This document shows, piece by piece, positions 8,126 to 15,969 of a stretch of DNA of 23,650 nt. This DNA is from Caldiserica bacterium UBA4770 (GTDB taxonomy: Bacteria > Caldisericota > Caldisericia > Caldisericales > Caldisericaceae), in NCBI GenBank assembly GCA_002403335.1, contig DHHO01000003.1, positions 1 through 23,650 of the forward strand. Direction: 5' to 3'. A program made the position numbers and the translations under genes. The notes under the pieces are model-generated. The model saw only the letters and a program-made list of their open reading frames with translations, had not been told where the DNA came from and did no database searches. Position 1 is the stretch's first letter; each line of letters opens with the position of its first letter.

Positions 8126-9241
8126 ATGGAACTTTTAAGAACTCCTCTTTATGAGGAGCACTTAAGACTTGGTGGAAGGATGGTTCCTTTTCATGATTGG
8201 GAAATGCCAATTCAGTATTCCGGTATTATTGAGGAACATCTTGCAGTAAGAAACGCAGTTGGCATTTTTGATGTTTCCCATATGGGGGAAATCGAAATCC
8301 ACGGAAGAGATACTGTTCAATTTGTTGATTACCTTGTTACAAATTCTGTTGCTCCTATGAAACAGGGAAGGGTAAAATATACACCGATGTGTTACCCCAA
8401 TGGCGGTGAAGTAGACGATCTATTTATATACAAAATTTCAGAAGATTTTATCCTTCTTGTGGTAAATGCCTCTAATTATAAGAAAGACCTTTCATGGGCT
8501 ATTGAAAACAAAGGTACGTTTGACGTAGAGATACTCGGCAAAACATTTGACTATGGAGAGGTTGCAATCCAGGGACCCCTGAGTGAAAGTCTCCTTAAGA
8601 ACTATTTTGTGGGCAACATTCCTCTCGCGAATCTTGGCTATTTTCAATCCATTTACGGAAAACTTTTCGGAATAAATGTACTTGTATCAAGAACAGGATA
8701 CACTGGTGAAGATGGATTTGAAGTTTATGCAGATAAGGACAGCGTTATAAACATATGGAGAGAAACAATCGATAAGGGAAAGGTATATGGCATTAAACCA
8801 GCAGGTCTTGGCGCAAGAGATACTCTAAGATTTGAAGTTTCTTACTGGCTCTATGGAAATGATATTGATGAGACTACAAATCCATTTGAGGCAGGACAAG
8901 GGTTTGCAGTTAAACTTGAAAAAGAAAGATTCATTGGAAAAGAAGCATTGCTGAAAATTAATCAGCAGGGGACTACAAGAAAATTAACCGGTCTTTATAT
9001 ACCCCAGGGTGGGATCCCAAGACAGGGAATGGAGGTATTCAGTGGTAGCTCAAAGGTGGGATATATAACCTCTGGAAATTTCTGCCCCTATCTCAATAAG
9101 ATTTATGCTATGGCATATATTGACAATGGATATAATAAGAGTGGTACAGAATTAAGTATCAACTTGAGAGGCAAAGAAACGAAGGGTATAGTTGTTGATT
9201 TACCATTTCTTGAGCCTAGGTCAGGAAAGAAAAATAAATAG
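8126..9241 (+). CDS. gcvT: glycine cleavage system T protein (aminomethyltransferase)
   Basis: This 371-aa protein transfers the methylene group from the aminomethyl-lipoyl arm of the H protein to tetrahydrofolate, releasing ammonia. It shows the family pattern along its length: the N-terminal GGRMVPFHDWEMPIQYSG, VSHMGEIEIHG, SRTGYTGEDGFEVY, GLGARDTLR, and the C-terminal barrel with VGYITSGNFCP. AAGGAGG lies 5 nt before ATG 8126, two bases after the hutI stop. No gcvH or gcvP is in the window. Placing it beside ftcD makes the operon a THF-loading module. A GcvT-like folate enzyme of other specificity is possible but less likely, given the overall resemblance. Confidence 0.93.
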   Translation: MELLRTPLYEEHLRLGGRMVPFHDWEMPIQYSGIIEEHLAVRNAVGIFDVSHMGEIEIHGRDTVQFVDYLVTNSVAPMKQGRVKYTPMCYPNGGEVDDLFIYKISEDFILLVVNASNYKKDLSWAIENKGTFDVEILGKTFDYGEVAIQGPLSESLLKNYFVGNIPLANLGYFQSIYGKLFGINVLVSRTGYTGEDGFEVYADKDSVINIWRETIDKGKVYGIKPAGLGARDTLRFEVSYWLYGNDIDETTNPFEAGQGFAVKLEKERFIGKEALLKINQQGTTRKLTGLYIPQGGIPRQGMEVFSGSSKVGYITSGNFCPYLNKIYAMAYIDNGYNKSGTELSINLRGKETKGIVVDLPFLEPRSGKKNK

Positions 9242-9254
9242 AAAAGGAGGTATG

Positions 9255-10424
9255 ATGAAACTTTCAAAGATTGCACAGAGAGCTGGGACCGAGACGGCTT
9301 TTGAGGTTCTTGCAAGAGCCAAGGAGCTTGAAAGAAGGGGAAAGGAGATTATCCATTTTGAAATTGGAGAACCTGATTTCGACACCCCTCAAAATATTAA
9401 AATCGCAGGGATAAAAGCTATTACGGACAATTTCACTCACTATGCACCCACACAGGGAATCTATGAACTAAGAGAGAGTGTAGCAGATTATATTTCGAAA
9501 ACACGGCGCATCAGTGTAAACCCCGAGGAGGTTATTATTACCCCCGGTGGAAAGGATGTTATATTCTCTGCAGCGCTTTCCTTACTTGACGAAGGGGACG
9601 AAGCCCTGTATCCTAATCCTGGTTATCCCATATACGAGTCTGCAATCAGACTCACAGGGGCTACCCCTGTTCCTATACCACTGCTTGAAGAAAACGACTT
9701 TGCCTTTGATGTTAATTATTTCAGAAAACTCATAACAGACAGAACTAAACTTATTATCATTAATTCTCCTGGAAATCCAACGGGAGGAATTCTTTCAAAG
9801 GAAGCGCTTGAGGCAATTTCAGAGGTTGCAATTGAAAGAGATATCCTTGTCCTTTCTGATGAGATATATTCAAGGATTATATATGATGGTGAGTTCTTTA
9901 GCATTGCATCCCTTCCTGGAATGCAAGAAAGGACTATTATCCTTGATGGATTTTCTAAAACGTATGCTATGACGGGGTGGAGACTTGGCTATGCCGTTGC
10001 AAACAGAGATATTATTGAAGGCTTGAAAAAGATTGCAGTAAATTCATTTTCCTGTGTCGCTACCTTTGTTCAGATGGCAGGTATAGAAGCCCTAACTGGC
10101 CCTCAGGATGAAGTAGAAAGAATGAGGAAGGAATACGAGACGAGGAGAAATCTAATTATTGAAGGGCTGAACAAAATTCCTGGCTTCTCTACAAAGGTGC
10201 CAAGAGGAGCATTTTATGCATTCCCCAATATAAAGAAAACAGGTATGAAATCTAAAGAACTTGCGGATTACCTCATGAATGAGGGAGGAGTTGCAACTCT
10301 TTCTGGAACTTCTTTTGGAGCATATGGAGAAGGATATCTCAGATTTTCCTACGCTACCTCTCAGGAGAAGATAAAAGAAGGGCTTGAAAAGGTTAGAGTA
10401 GCTATCGAAAAAATCATAAAATAG
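9255..10424 (+). CDS. class I aminotransferase (aspartate/aromatic type), PLP-dependent
   Basis: This 389-aa fold-type I aminotransferase shows FEIGEPDFDTP near the N-terminus, the glycine-rich TPGGKDV, SPGNPTGG (N174), SDEIYS (D202) and the PLP-Schiff base segment DGFSKTYAMTGWRLGY (K235). These are usual for the AspC/AraT/AlaT cluster, so the preferred amino acid is uncertain. The start could be ATG 9252 or 9255. The second fits the AAGGAGG at 9244-9250 better. It is the last gene of the ftcD operon, 13 nt after gcvT. It may supply or remove amino groups from the same amino-acid pool; this is inference from position. Confidence 0.9.
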   Translation: MKLSKIAQRAGTETAFEVLARAKELERRGKEIIHFEIGEPDFDTPQNIKIAGIKAITDNFTHYAPTQGIYELRESVADYISKTRRISVNPEEVIITPGGKDVIFSAALSLLDEGDEALYPNPGYPIYESAIRLTGATPVPIPLLEENDFAFDVNYFRKLITDRTKLIIINSPGNPTGGILSKEALEAISEVAIERDILVLSDEIYSRIIYDGEFFSIASLPGMQERTIILDGFSKTYAMTGWRLGYAVANRDIIEGLKKIAVNSFSCVATFVQMAGIEALTGPQDEVERMRKEYETRRNLIIEGLNKIPGFSTKVPRGAFYAFPNIKKTGMKSKELADYLMNEGGVATLSGTSFGAYGEGYLRFSYATSQEKIKEGLEKVRVAIEKIIK

Positions 10425-10430
10425 TATAAC

Positions 10431-10458
10431 TTGACAGAAGTAAAAAGTAAAGTAAAAT
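10431..10458 (+). promoter_or_regulatory. promoter of the E1/lipoyl operon
   Basis: A perfect TTGACA (10431-10436), a 16-nt spacer and TAAAAT (10453-10458) lie directly after the aminotransferase stop. The start site is expected near 10465, giving a leader of about 34 nt. The operon can therefore be expressed apart from ftcD-hutI-gcvT. Confidence 0.8.
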
Positions 10459-10470
10459 ACAAAATAACAT

Positions 10471-10491
10471 CTCCTTACAAGGAGGAGGAGG
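10471..10491 (+). promoter_or_regulatory. leader hairpin covering a triple GGAGG Shine-Dalgarno
   Basis: CTCCTT and AAGGAG (10471-10476 and 10479-10484) are perfectly complementary, with a tight loop. The right arm is the first repeat of GGAGGAGGAGG (10481-10491). Folding would hide part of the ribosome-binding site but leave the last GGAGG, 7 nt before ATG 10499, free. The regulatory meaning is unproven. Confidence 0.45.
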
Positions 10492-10498
10492 ATACTAT

Positions 10499-11503
10499 AT
10501 GGAGAGAGAAGAAATCAGAAGAGACGAGTTCGTCTCTATGTATCGATTGATGTTTAAAATCAGAACCTACGAAGAGACACTGGGTCAAATTTACTATGAA
10601 GGGAAAACTCCTCTGTTTGATATCTCCAAAGGTCCTATTCCGGGAGAATTGCATCTATCTTCTGGCCAGGAAGCTGCTGCAGTGGGTGTATGCATAAACC
10701 TGAGGCCTGATGATGCAGTTGTGGGTACTCACAGGGCTCACCACTTTGCAATTGCAAAGGGCGTTGATTTAAAAAAGATGACATCAGAAATCTTTGGAAA
10801 AAAGACGGGGCTATCCAAGGGGAAGGGGGGACATATGCACCTCTTTGATACAAATGTTAACTTCAGCTGCAGTGGTATTGTGGGTGCGAGTTTCCCTCAG
10901 GCTGTTGGTGTTGGAATTGCTGCAAAAATGCAGGGTAAAGATTTTGTAAGCATTGCCGTCGGAGGAGAGGGGGCAGCAAATCAGGGGACCTTTCATGAAT
11001 CCCTCAACCTTGCTGCTCTATGGAAACTCCCCGTTATTTTTGTGATTGAGGATAACGCCTGGGCAATCTCCGTACCAAAGGAAAAATCGACTTCGATTTC
11101 AAGAAACAGTGAAAGAGCCAAGGCCTATGGAATACCTGGGGTATATGTAGACGGAAATGATGTAATTGGAGTTTATGAAGTTGCACGTGAGGCAGTAAAA
11201 AGAGCAAGAGCAGGTGAAGGACCCTCTCTTATAGAGGTAAAGACTTACAGGTTCAGGGGACATTTTGAAGGAGACCCCCAACTATACAGGCCAAAAGAAG
11301 ATCTAGAAATGGCAAAACAAAATGACCCTATCCTCAAACTTGAAGAGGATCTCAAAGGTAAAAATATCATAACGGAAGAAGAGATTAGCAGGATTAAAGA
11401 AGAGATAGAAACCGAGATCAAGGAAGTAATTGAGTTTGCAAGAAACAGTCCATATCCCGAGCCTCAAGAAGCTCTGGAAGATGTCTTTACAGGGGGTGAT
11501 TAA
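10499..11503 (+). CDS. pdhA: 2-oxoacid dehydrogenase E1 component, alpha subunit (PDH/acetoin type)
   Basis: This is the thiamine-diphosphate-binding subunit of a heterotetrameric E1 that decarboxylates a 2-oxoacid (or cleaves acetoin) and passes the acyl unit to a lipoyl arm. It has 334 residues, normal length. HRAHHFAIAKG and GKGGHMH match the active-site region. The ThDP/Mg motif runs from about residue 156 to 186 and reads GEGAANQGTFHE...EDN, with Glu157 where many members have Asp (GDG). This variant also occurs in AcoA-like relatives. Substrate choice (pyruvate, acetoin, branched-chain) cannot be told. The E1-beta gene begins one base after the stop. Confidence 0.9.
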   Translation: MEREEIRRDEFVSMYRLMFKIRTYEETLGQIYYEGKTPLFDISKGPIPGELHLSSGQEAAAVGVCINLRPDDAVVGTHRAHHFAIAKGVDLKKMTSEIFGKKTGLSKGKGGHMHLFDTNVNFSCSGIVGASFPQAVGVGIAAKMQGKDFVSIAVGGEGAANQGTFHESLNLAALWKLPVIFVIEDNAWAISVPKEKSTSISRNSERAKAYGIPGVYVDGNDVIGVYEVAREAVKRARAGEGPSLIEVKTYRFRGHFEGDPQLYRPKEDLEMAKQNDPILKLEEDLKGKNIITEEEISRIKEEIETEIKEVIEFARNSPYPEPQEALEDVFTGGD

Positions 11504-11504
11504 G

Positions 11505-12506
11505 ATGGCAAGAAAGCTTCCAATGCATAAAGCTATTTCAGAAGCTATAGCCCAGGAAATGGAGAGAGATCCCGAAGTTTTTATAATGGGAGAAGATATA
11601 GGAACCTATGGGGGAATATTTAGCGCAACCACCGGCCTCCTCCAGCAATTCGGAGTGGAGAGAGTCAGAGATACTCCAATAAGCGAATCTGCATTTATTG
11701 GTGGTGCACTCGGGGCCGCTTCAAAAGGAATGAGACCTATCGTTGAACTTATGTTTGTGGATTTCTTCGGTGTTGCAATGGACCAGATATACAACCATAT
11801 CGCAAAGGCTCATTATATGTCAGGTGGAAATCTCCGGATGCCTGTTGTTATATTGACTGCAATTGGAGGGGGATATAGCGATGCCGCCCAGCACTCTCAA
11901 TGCCTCTATGGGCTTTTTGCGCATGTTCCGGGTCTCAAGATTGTAATTCCATCAAATGCCTATGATGCAAAAGGATTGATGATTTCTTCGATAAGGGATG
12001 ATAACCCTGTTATGTACTTTTTCCATAAAGGACTTATGGGCATTGGGTGGATGCCGTCTCCTCCCGAAGCAGCAAATGAAGTACCCGAGGAACCATATGA
12101 AATTCCTCTGGGTAAGGCAAACATTTTGCGTGAAGGACAGGATGCAACAGTCGTGACAGTTTCAAGAAGTATCTATGAAGCCTTATGGGCTGCAGAGGAG
12201 CTTAATCAGGAAGGAGTGAGTATCGAAGTTATTGATCTTAGAACGCTTGTACCACTTGATAGAGACACAGTGATAAATTCTGTAAAAAAGACCGGAAGAC
12301 TCCTTATAGTTGATGAAGACTATAGAAGTTATGGAATGAGCGGTGAAATCATCTCAACAGTTACCGAGAGTGGAGTGAGCCTGAAGTTCCCTCCTCAGAG
12401 AATTGCTTATCCTGATATCCCGGTGCCATACAGCAGAGTACTCGAGAGTTTTGCTCTACCAGATAAAGCAAAGATAAAAGACAGGATAAAGGAAATGATG
12501 AGGTAG
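11505..12506 (+). CDS. pdhB: 2-oxoacid dehydrogenase E1 component, beta subunit
   Basis: This is the pyrimidine-binding partner of the preceding alpha subunit; together they form the alpha2-beta2 E1. The 333-aa protein has the typical opening with KAISEAIAQEMERDPEVFIMGEDIG, then RVRDTPISESAFIGGALGAA, MFVDFFGVAMDQIYNH, AQHSQCLYGLFAHVPGL, and a transketolase C-terminal domain with VSRSIYEAL and DLRTLVPLD. ATG 11505 is chosen over the upstream in-frame start because GGGGGTGA precedes it and the 25 extra residues would lie inside the alpha gene. Length and motifs are complete. Confidence 0.94.
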   Translation: MARKLPMHKAISEAIAQEMERDPEVFIMGEDIGTYGGIFSATTGLLQQFGVERVRDTPISESAFIGGALGAASKGMRPIVELMFVDFFGVAMDQIYNHIAKAHYMSGGNLRMPVVILTAIGGGYSDAAQHSQCLYGLFAHVPGLKIVIPSNAYDAKGLMISSIRDDNPVMYFFHKGLMGIGWMPSPPEAANEVPEEPYEIPLGKANILREGQDATVVTVSRSIYEALWAAEELNQEGVSIEVIDLRTLVPLDRDTVINSVKKTGRLLIVDEDYRSYGMSGEIISTVTESGVSLKFPPQRIAYPDIPVPYSRVLESFALPDKAKIKDRIKEMMR

Positions 12507-12508
12507 TT

Positions 12509-12748
12509 ATGAGGTCCGAGATAAGGGTTCCAAAGATAAGAGAGGGCGAAAAAAAGAAGGGTGTAATAATAAGATGGTACAGGGAAGATGGTGACAGGGT
12601 TAAAAAAGATGAAGAAATTGCTGAGGTGATGATAGAAAAACTAACACTTCATATAACAGCTCCCGAAGATGGAATACTTACAATTTTCACCAGGGAAAAC
12701 GAAGAGATAGAAGAAGATAGTACAATAGGATTTGTCGAAACTGAGTGA
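12509..12748 (+). CDS. stand-alone lipoyl domain protein
   Basis: This 79-residue protein is essentially one lipoyl/biotinyl domain. The features are VPKI at residues 7-10, W23 and GDRVKKDEEIAEV, then MIEKLTLHITAPEDG with K44 in the place of the lipoylated Lys, and EIEEDSTIGFVE at the end. It resembles the N-terminal domain of E2 acyltransferases but lacks the peripheral-subunit-binding and catalytic domains. GcvH is longer and has a different fold edge, and biotin carriers have a Met-Lys-Met, which is absent. ATG 12509 follows the E1-beta stop by 2 nt, so the arm is almost surely the acyl acceptor of this E1. How it meets an acyltransferase is unknown. A strong terminator follows. Confidence 0.88.
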   Translation: MRSEIRVPKIREGEKKKGVIIRWYREDGDRVKKDEEIAEVMIEKLTLHITAPEDGILTIFTRENEEIEEDSTIGFVETE

Positions 12749-12778
12749 CGTATATTTACTCAAAATTATATGAGGTAG

Positions 12779-12802
12779 GGGTGGACTCGTTCCACCCTTT
12801 TT
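12779..12802 (+). terminator. Rho-independent terminator of the E1/lipoyl operon
   Basis: GGGTGGA (12779-12785) pairs with TCCACCC (12791-12797) around the loop CTCGT and is followed by five T. It lies 31 bases after the lipoyl gene stop. Confidence 0.93.
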
Positions 12803-13130
12803 ATGTAGTACACTCTAGAAAAAATTTGCACTTTACTTACTATTTTCTTTTCAGGGCTTCCTATGCTTTGTATTCGTTTTGCTATTCCAAAGAACCTCAA
12901 TTGAATTACCATAAATAATGATTTTCGGATTAGAATATCCCAAAATCTTTTAAGTTCTTCTCTGCTTGCATAAAAATAAATATCTTCAATTTTCTTACAC
13001 TATGCATTCATATCTTTTTATCATCTTTCTCATTCCTTTTATAACCATTTTGCTGTTACTTAATAATAAAGACATTACTACACCCCAAAAATCTGGATTA
13101 GGCATTCACTTCTCATTCGCTGTTTCAGCG

Positions 13131-13149
13131 TATAGTTTAATACTATAAT
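13131..13149 (+). promoter_or_regulatory. inverted repeat overlapping a TATAAT box
   Basis: TATAGT (13131-13136) and ACTATA (13142-13147) form a 17-bp perfect inverted repeat with a 5-nt centre. It overlaps TATAAT (13144-13149), placed 7 nt before the ATG at 13157. It could be an operator. In such AT-rich DNA chance is possible. Confidence 0.35.
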
Positions 13150-13156
13150 TGAAGAT

Positions 13157-13300
13157 ATGTCAAAATTAAAGTTGGTGACGTGGAAAAAGAGTTTTCAAGT
13201 TATACAGCCAAATAACGGGATTTCAGACTATACAAGGGTAAGAACTTGTTATGGAAAAGTAGCAAAGATATGGAACTTTTTGGGGAGTTTGAAGATCTAA
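13157..13300 (+). CDS. possible 47-aa leaderless ORF, unrecognised
   Basis: ATG 13157 is preceded by TATAAT with exactly 7 nt between, the same arrangement as at perR, mnmG and the DUF554 gene. There is no Shine-Dalgarno site. The 47-residue product is basic (MSKLKLVTWKKSF at the start) with no family I know, no Cys pattern and no membrane segment. A second frame (about 13216-13340) also remains open over the same bases, which argues for a decayed gene with a frameshift. Coding status is uncertain. Confidence 0.25.
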   Translation: MSKLKLVTWKKSFQVIQPNNGISDYTRVRTCYGKVAKIWNFLGSLKI

Positions 13301-13422
13301 TATATGAGAGGAGAAAGCTAAAAATTTCTTCAAAAAAGTAATAACTTTCAAGAAGCTGGAGATTTACTCGTAAGTAAAATTTTGAAAAGATTCTTTCAGG
13401 CTTTTCTAAAAATTAGCAGGTC

Positions 13423-13497
13423 TGGTGCGCCTGAGGAGAATCGAACTCCCACCGAAGGCTCCGGAGGCCATTGCTCTATCCATTAAGCTACAGGCGC
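13423..13497 (-). tRNA. tRNA-Arg (anticodon CCG)
   Basis: The cloverleaf is readable on the minus strand. Acceptor GCGCCTG pairs with CAGGCGC, and the D arm is GCTT...GAGC. The anticodon loop is CTCCGGA, with anticodon CCG at 13464-13462. The T arm is GGGAG-TTCGATT-CTCCT, the discriminator is A, and CCA is encoded (13425-13423). One U-U mismatch sits in the anticodon stem (ATGGC/GCCTT). It reads CGG codons. It lies downstream of perR on the same strand, 75 bp after its stop. Confidence 0.95.
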
Positions 13498-13572
13498 TTT
13501 CAAGACAACGTTACGATTATTAAGAAGACATAAATGCACAAAAAGGTTTCCTGACATTAAAAATAAGAACAT

Positions 13573-14037
13573 CTAAAATAAACCAGGAATCTTTGATACT
13601 TCCGAAGGACGACCCTCACTGGATTTTTCACTACACTGGTCACAAATTCCATAGATGATAAAGTTGAATTGCAGTGGCTTCCACTTCTTCTCTTTCAAAA
13701 TCCTTTTAAATCTCTCCCCTTCATCCTCAAAGGGAACGTCTTCAATCCTTCCACATTTTACACAAACAAGATGAAAATGTGGTATTTTATTAGCATCGAA
13801 TCTCCTCTTACCATCGAAGGGAGAAAGTTCCTGAATAATCCCCTTATCAACAAAGGTATTGACCACATTATACACCGTAGCATAACTCATACCGGGTAGG
13901 ATACTCTTTGTATGTTGATATATATCATATACGGAAGGATGAGAACGTGTATTTAAGAGATATTTGTAGATCTCACGTCTTGTCTTTGTATTTTTTAGCC
14001 CATTTTTTCTCAGTATTGCTTCTACATTATTTTTCAT
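13573..14037 (-). CDS. perR: PerR-type Fur family peroxide-sensing repressor
   Basis: This 154-aa Fur-family regulator has an N-terminal winged helix with YATVYNVVNTF as the recognition helix. The metal residues match Bacillus PerR with a constant offset of four. Regulatory-site ligands are H33, D81, H87, H89 and D100. Structural zinc is held by C92/C95 and C132/C135. The Asp at the PerR D104 position argues for PerR rather than Fur or Zur, which usually have Glu there. In PerR, Fe-catalysed oxidation of the His ligands by H2O2 releases DNA. The gene is divergent from mnmG across 63 bp and preceded by an extended -10 only 7 nt from ATG. It probably controls its own expression and peroxide defence genes elsewhere. 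Confidence 0.9.
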   Translation of the reverse strand: MKNNVEAILRKNGLKNTKTRREIYKYLLNTRSHPSVYDIYQHTKSILPGMSYATVYNVVNTFVDKGIIQELSPFDGKRRFDANKIPHFHLVCVKCGRIEDVPFEDEGERFKRILKEKKWKPLQFNFIIYGICDQCSEKSSEGRPSEVSKIPGLF

Positions 14038-14044
14038 TATCCTT

Positions 14045-14050
14045 ATTATA
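14045..14050 (-). promoter_or_regulatory. perR -10 element, leaderless arrangement
   Basis: TATAAT (14050-14045) is preceded by TGC (extended -10) and followed by 7 nt, then ATG 14037. The predicted start site coincides with the start codon within a base. The -35 is weak (a TTGTTT with 19-nt spacing). Confidence 0.65.
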
Positions 14051-14087
14051 GCACCAAAAGTTTATTTTAAAACAAAAATGGAATATA

Positions 14088-14093
14088 TATAAT
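14088..14093 (+). promoter_or_regulatory. mnmG -10 element with possible PerR half-site
   Basis: TATAAT (14088-14093), 7 nt and ATG 14101 form a leaderless start. ATTATAA (14092-14098) equals one half of the Bacillus PerR box. The other half is poor (3 of 7), so PerR binding is only a suggestion. Confidence 0.55.
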
Positions 14094-14100
14094 TATAAGT

Positions 14101-15969
14101 ATGAAAAAATTTGACATAATAGTAGTGGGGGGAGGTCATGCAGGCATTGAGGCTTCTTTAGCCTCAGCGCGAATGGGAGCAGAAACTCTCCTTATTACTA
14201 TTGATAACGATAGTATTGCATGGATGCCCTGTAATCCCGCTATAGGAGGTCCTGGTAAGGCACAAATCGTAAGAGAAATAGATGCTCTTGGTGGGGCAAT
14301 GGCCCTGAATACAGATGAGACACTCACACAGATAAAACTTCTTAATACTTCCCACGGTCCTGCTGTAAGAAGCTTGAGGGCTCAATGTGATAAGTGGCTC
14401 TACTCGCTAAATATGAAAAGAAAGGTAGAACATGAAAATCATTTGCATTTAAGACAGGGAATCGTCTCAAAGATTATTCTCGATGGGTTTAAAGTAGTAG
14501 GTGTAGAGACTCAGGATGGTTCAAAGTTTTATGCAAATGCAGTTATTATTACGACAGGAACATACCTTAAAGGAAGGATTTATATTTCTCAATGGTCAAC
14601 GGAGGGAGGTAGATGGGGAAAGCCTGCCTCAAGCGAACTTTCAGAACAACTAAAGGAAATCGGCTTCAAGATGTCAAGATTTAACACAGGAACAACCCCA
14701 CGAGTGGACAGGCGTTCTATAGACTTATCTAAATTCCAATGTGAGCAAGGGGATACCCAACCCCTTTGCTTTTCTTTATGGAACAAGCCCCGAATCCACG
14801 AAAACCAGATTCCCTCCTTTATAGGGTGGACAAACGAGAAAACTGTTGAGGTTACAAGAAAGTACCTTAATCTATCTCCTTCCGTAATGGGCACTATGGT
14901 AAAGACAGGCCCCAGGACCTGTCCCTCAATGGAAGAGAAGGTAAGATGGTTTCCAGATAGAACAAGGCACCAGTTCTTTCTCGAATACGAGGGCTTCAAT
15001 ACAAATGAGATGTACATGCAAGGGATGTATATGTCCATGCCATATGATAATCAACTTGAGGTACTGAGGACAATCCCAGGTCTTGAAAACGTTGAAATTA
15101 TAAGGCCTGCGTATGTGATAGACTATGATTATATCATACCAACTCAACTCAATTTGAACTATGAGACAAAACTTGTGGAAGGTCTTTTCATAGCAGGCCA
15201 GCCAAATGGAACCACGGGATATGACGAGGCAGGAGGTCAGGGTTTGCTTGCAGGAATCAATGCAGTTCTAAAGATTAGAGGGGATGAACCATTTATATTG
15301 AAGAGGAGTGACGCATATTTAGGTACAATGAGTGATGATATCATAACAAAGGAGCTCTTTGAGCCTTACAGAATCACTCCTTCTCATTGCGAATACAGAT
15401 TATTGTTGAGAGAGGACAATGCTGACCTCAGGCTTACAAGAAAGGGTTATGAGATACAAGTGGTCGAAGAATGGAAGATGAGAAAATTAGAAGAGAAAGA
15501 AAGGATGATTCAGGAGGTTAAGGAAGCCCTGGAGAAATCAATCCTTACACCAAACAAAGAAACTCTTGATTCCCTTAAAATGCTGGGGGTCTCAGAGATT
15601 TCAAAACCACTTACTTTCCTTGATATGCTGAAGAGACAGGATTTTACAAAAGAGCAATTAAAGAAGCTCAATGAAAAATTCGCACATTACCCCGATGAGG
15701 TATTAGAAGAAGTTGAAATTGAAACAAAATACGCAGGGTATATTATGAGAGAAATAAATTCCATAAAAGAATTTTTACAGTATGAGAATTTCAAAATCCC
15801 ACAGGATTTTGATTACTCAATTGTCCCCTCTCTCTCGAAGGAAGGAAGAGAAAGACTTAACGAAATAAAACCTGTTTCCCTTGGGCAGGCAATGCGAATA
15901 TCAGGAGTAAGACCTTCTGACATACAGATGCTTATCCTTTACAACAAAAAAATTGGAGGTAAGAAATGA
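14101..15969 (+). CDS. mnmG: tRNA uridine-5-carboxymethylaminomethyl modification enzyme MnmG (GidA)
   Basis: This FAD enzyme works with MnmE to make cmnm5U34 in tRNAs that read split codon boxes, using methylene-THF and NADH or related carbon and nitrogen donors. It has 622 residues, standard length. The FAD-binding GGGHAGIEA starts at about residue 10, MPCNPAIGG ends near residue 50, REIDALGG follows, and the second nucleotide motif is GLFIAGQPNGTTGYDEAGGQGLLAGINA. The C-terminal helical domain has the ALGQAMRI-type tail SLGQAMRISGVRPSDI. No Shine-Dalgarno site is present, in keeping with a leaderless mRNA. The end overlaps gpmA as ATGA. Confidence 0.97.
   Translation: MKKFDIIVVGGGHAGIEASLASARMGAETLLITIDNDSIAWMPCNPAIGGPGKAQIVREIDALGGAMALNTDETLTQIKLLNTSHGPAVRSLRAQCDKWLYSLNMKRKVEHENHLHLRQGIVSKIILDGFKVVGVETQDGSKFYANAVIITTGTYLKGRIYISQWSTEGGRWGKPASSELSEQLKEIGFKMSRFNTGTTPRVDRRSIDLSKFQCEQGDTQPLCFSLWNKPRIHENQIPSFIGWTNEKTVEVTRKYLNLSPSVMGTMVKTGPRTCPSMEEKVRWFPDRTRHQFFLEYEGFNTNEMYMQGMYMSMPYDNQLEVLRTIPGLENVEIIRPAYVIDYDYIIPTQLNLNYETKLVEGLFIAGQPNGTTGYDEAGGQGLLAGINAVLKIRGDEPFILKRSDAYLGTMSDDIITKELFEPYRITPSHCEYRLLLREDNADLRLTRKGYEIQVVEEWKMRKLEEKERMIQEVKEALEKSILTPNKETLDSLKMLGVSEISKPLTFLDMLKRQDFTKEQLKKLNEKFAHYPDEVLEEVEIETKYAGYIMREINSIKEFLQYENFKIPQDFDYSIVPSLSKEGRERLNEIKPVSLGQAMRISGVRPSDIQMLILYNKKIGGKK

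Larger units (their letters stand above)
12803..13422. other. low-content gap, about 620 bases
   Basis: The stretch is very AT-rich and holds no recognisable gene except the doubtful ORF at 13157-13300. A 70-codon open frame without a credible start runs on the minus strand at about 12770-12997, and a 41-codon plus-strand fragment covers 13216-13340. Neither gave a recognisable family. The whole may be a decayed gene region. Confidence 0.5.

Noticed and set aside
12966..13148. 60-codon hydrophobic plus-strand frame
   Set aside because: It starts with TTG, has no Shine-Dalgarno or promoter, and its hydrophobicity follows from T-rich DNA.
13498..13560. Promoter for the tRNA-Arg gene
   Set aside because: Only weak TTGTGC and TAATAA-like matches with poor spacing; the tRNA may be read through from perR.
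14589..15038. 149-codon minus-strand frame inside mnmG
   Set aside because: It is antisense to a clear MnmG coding sequence with conserved motifs, with no sign of its own start.
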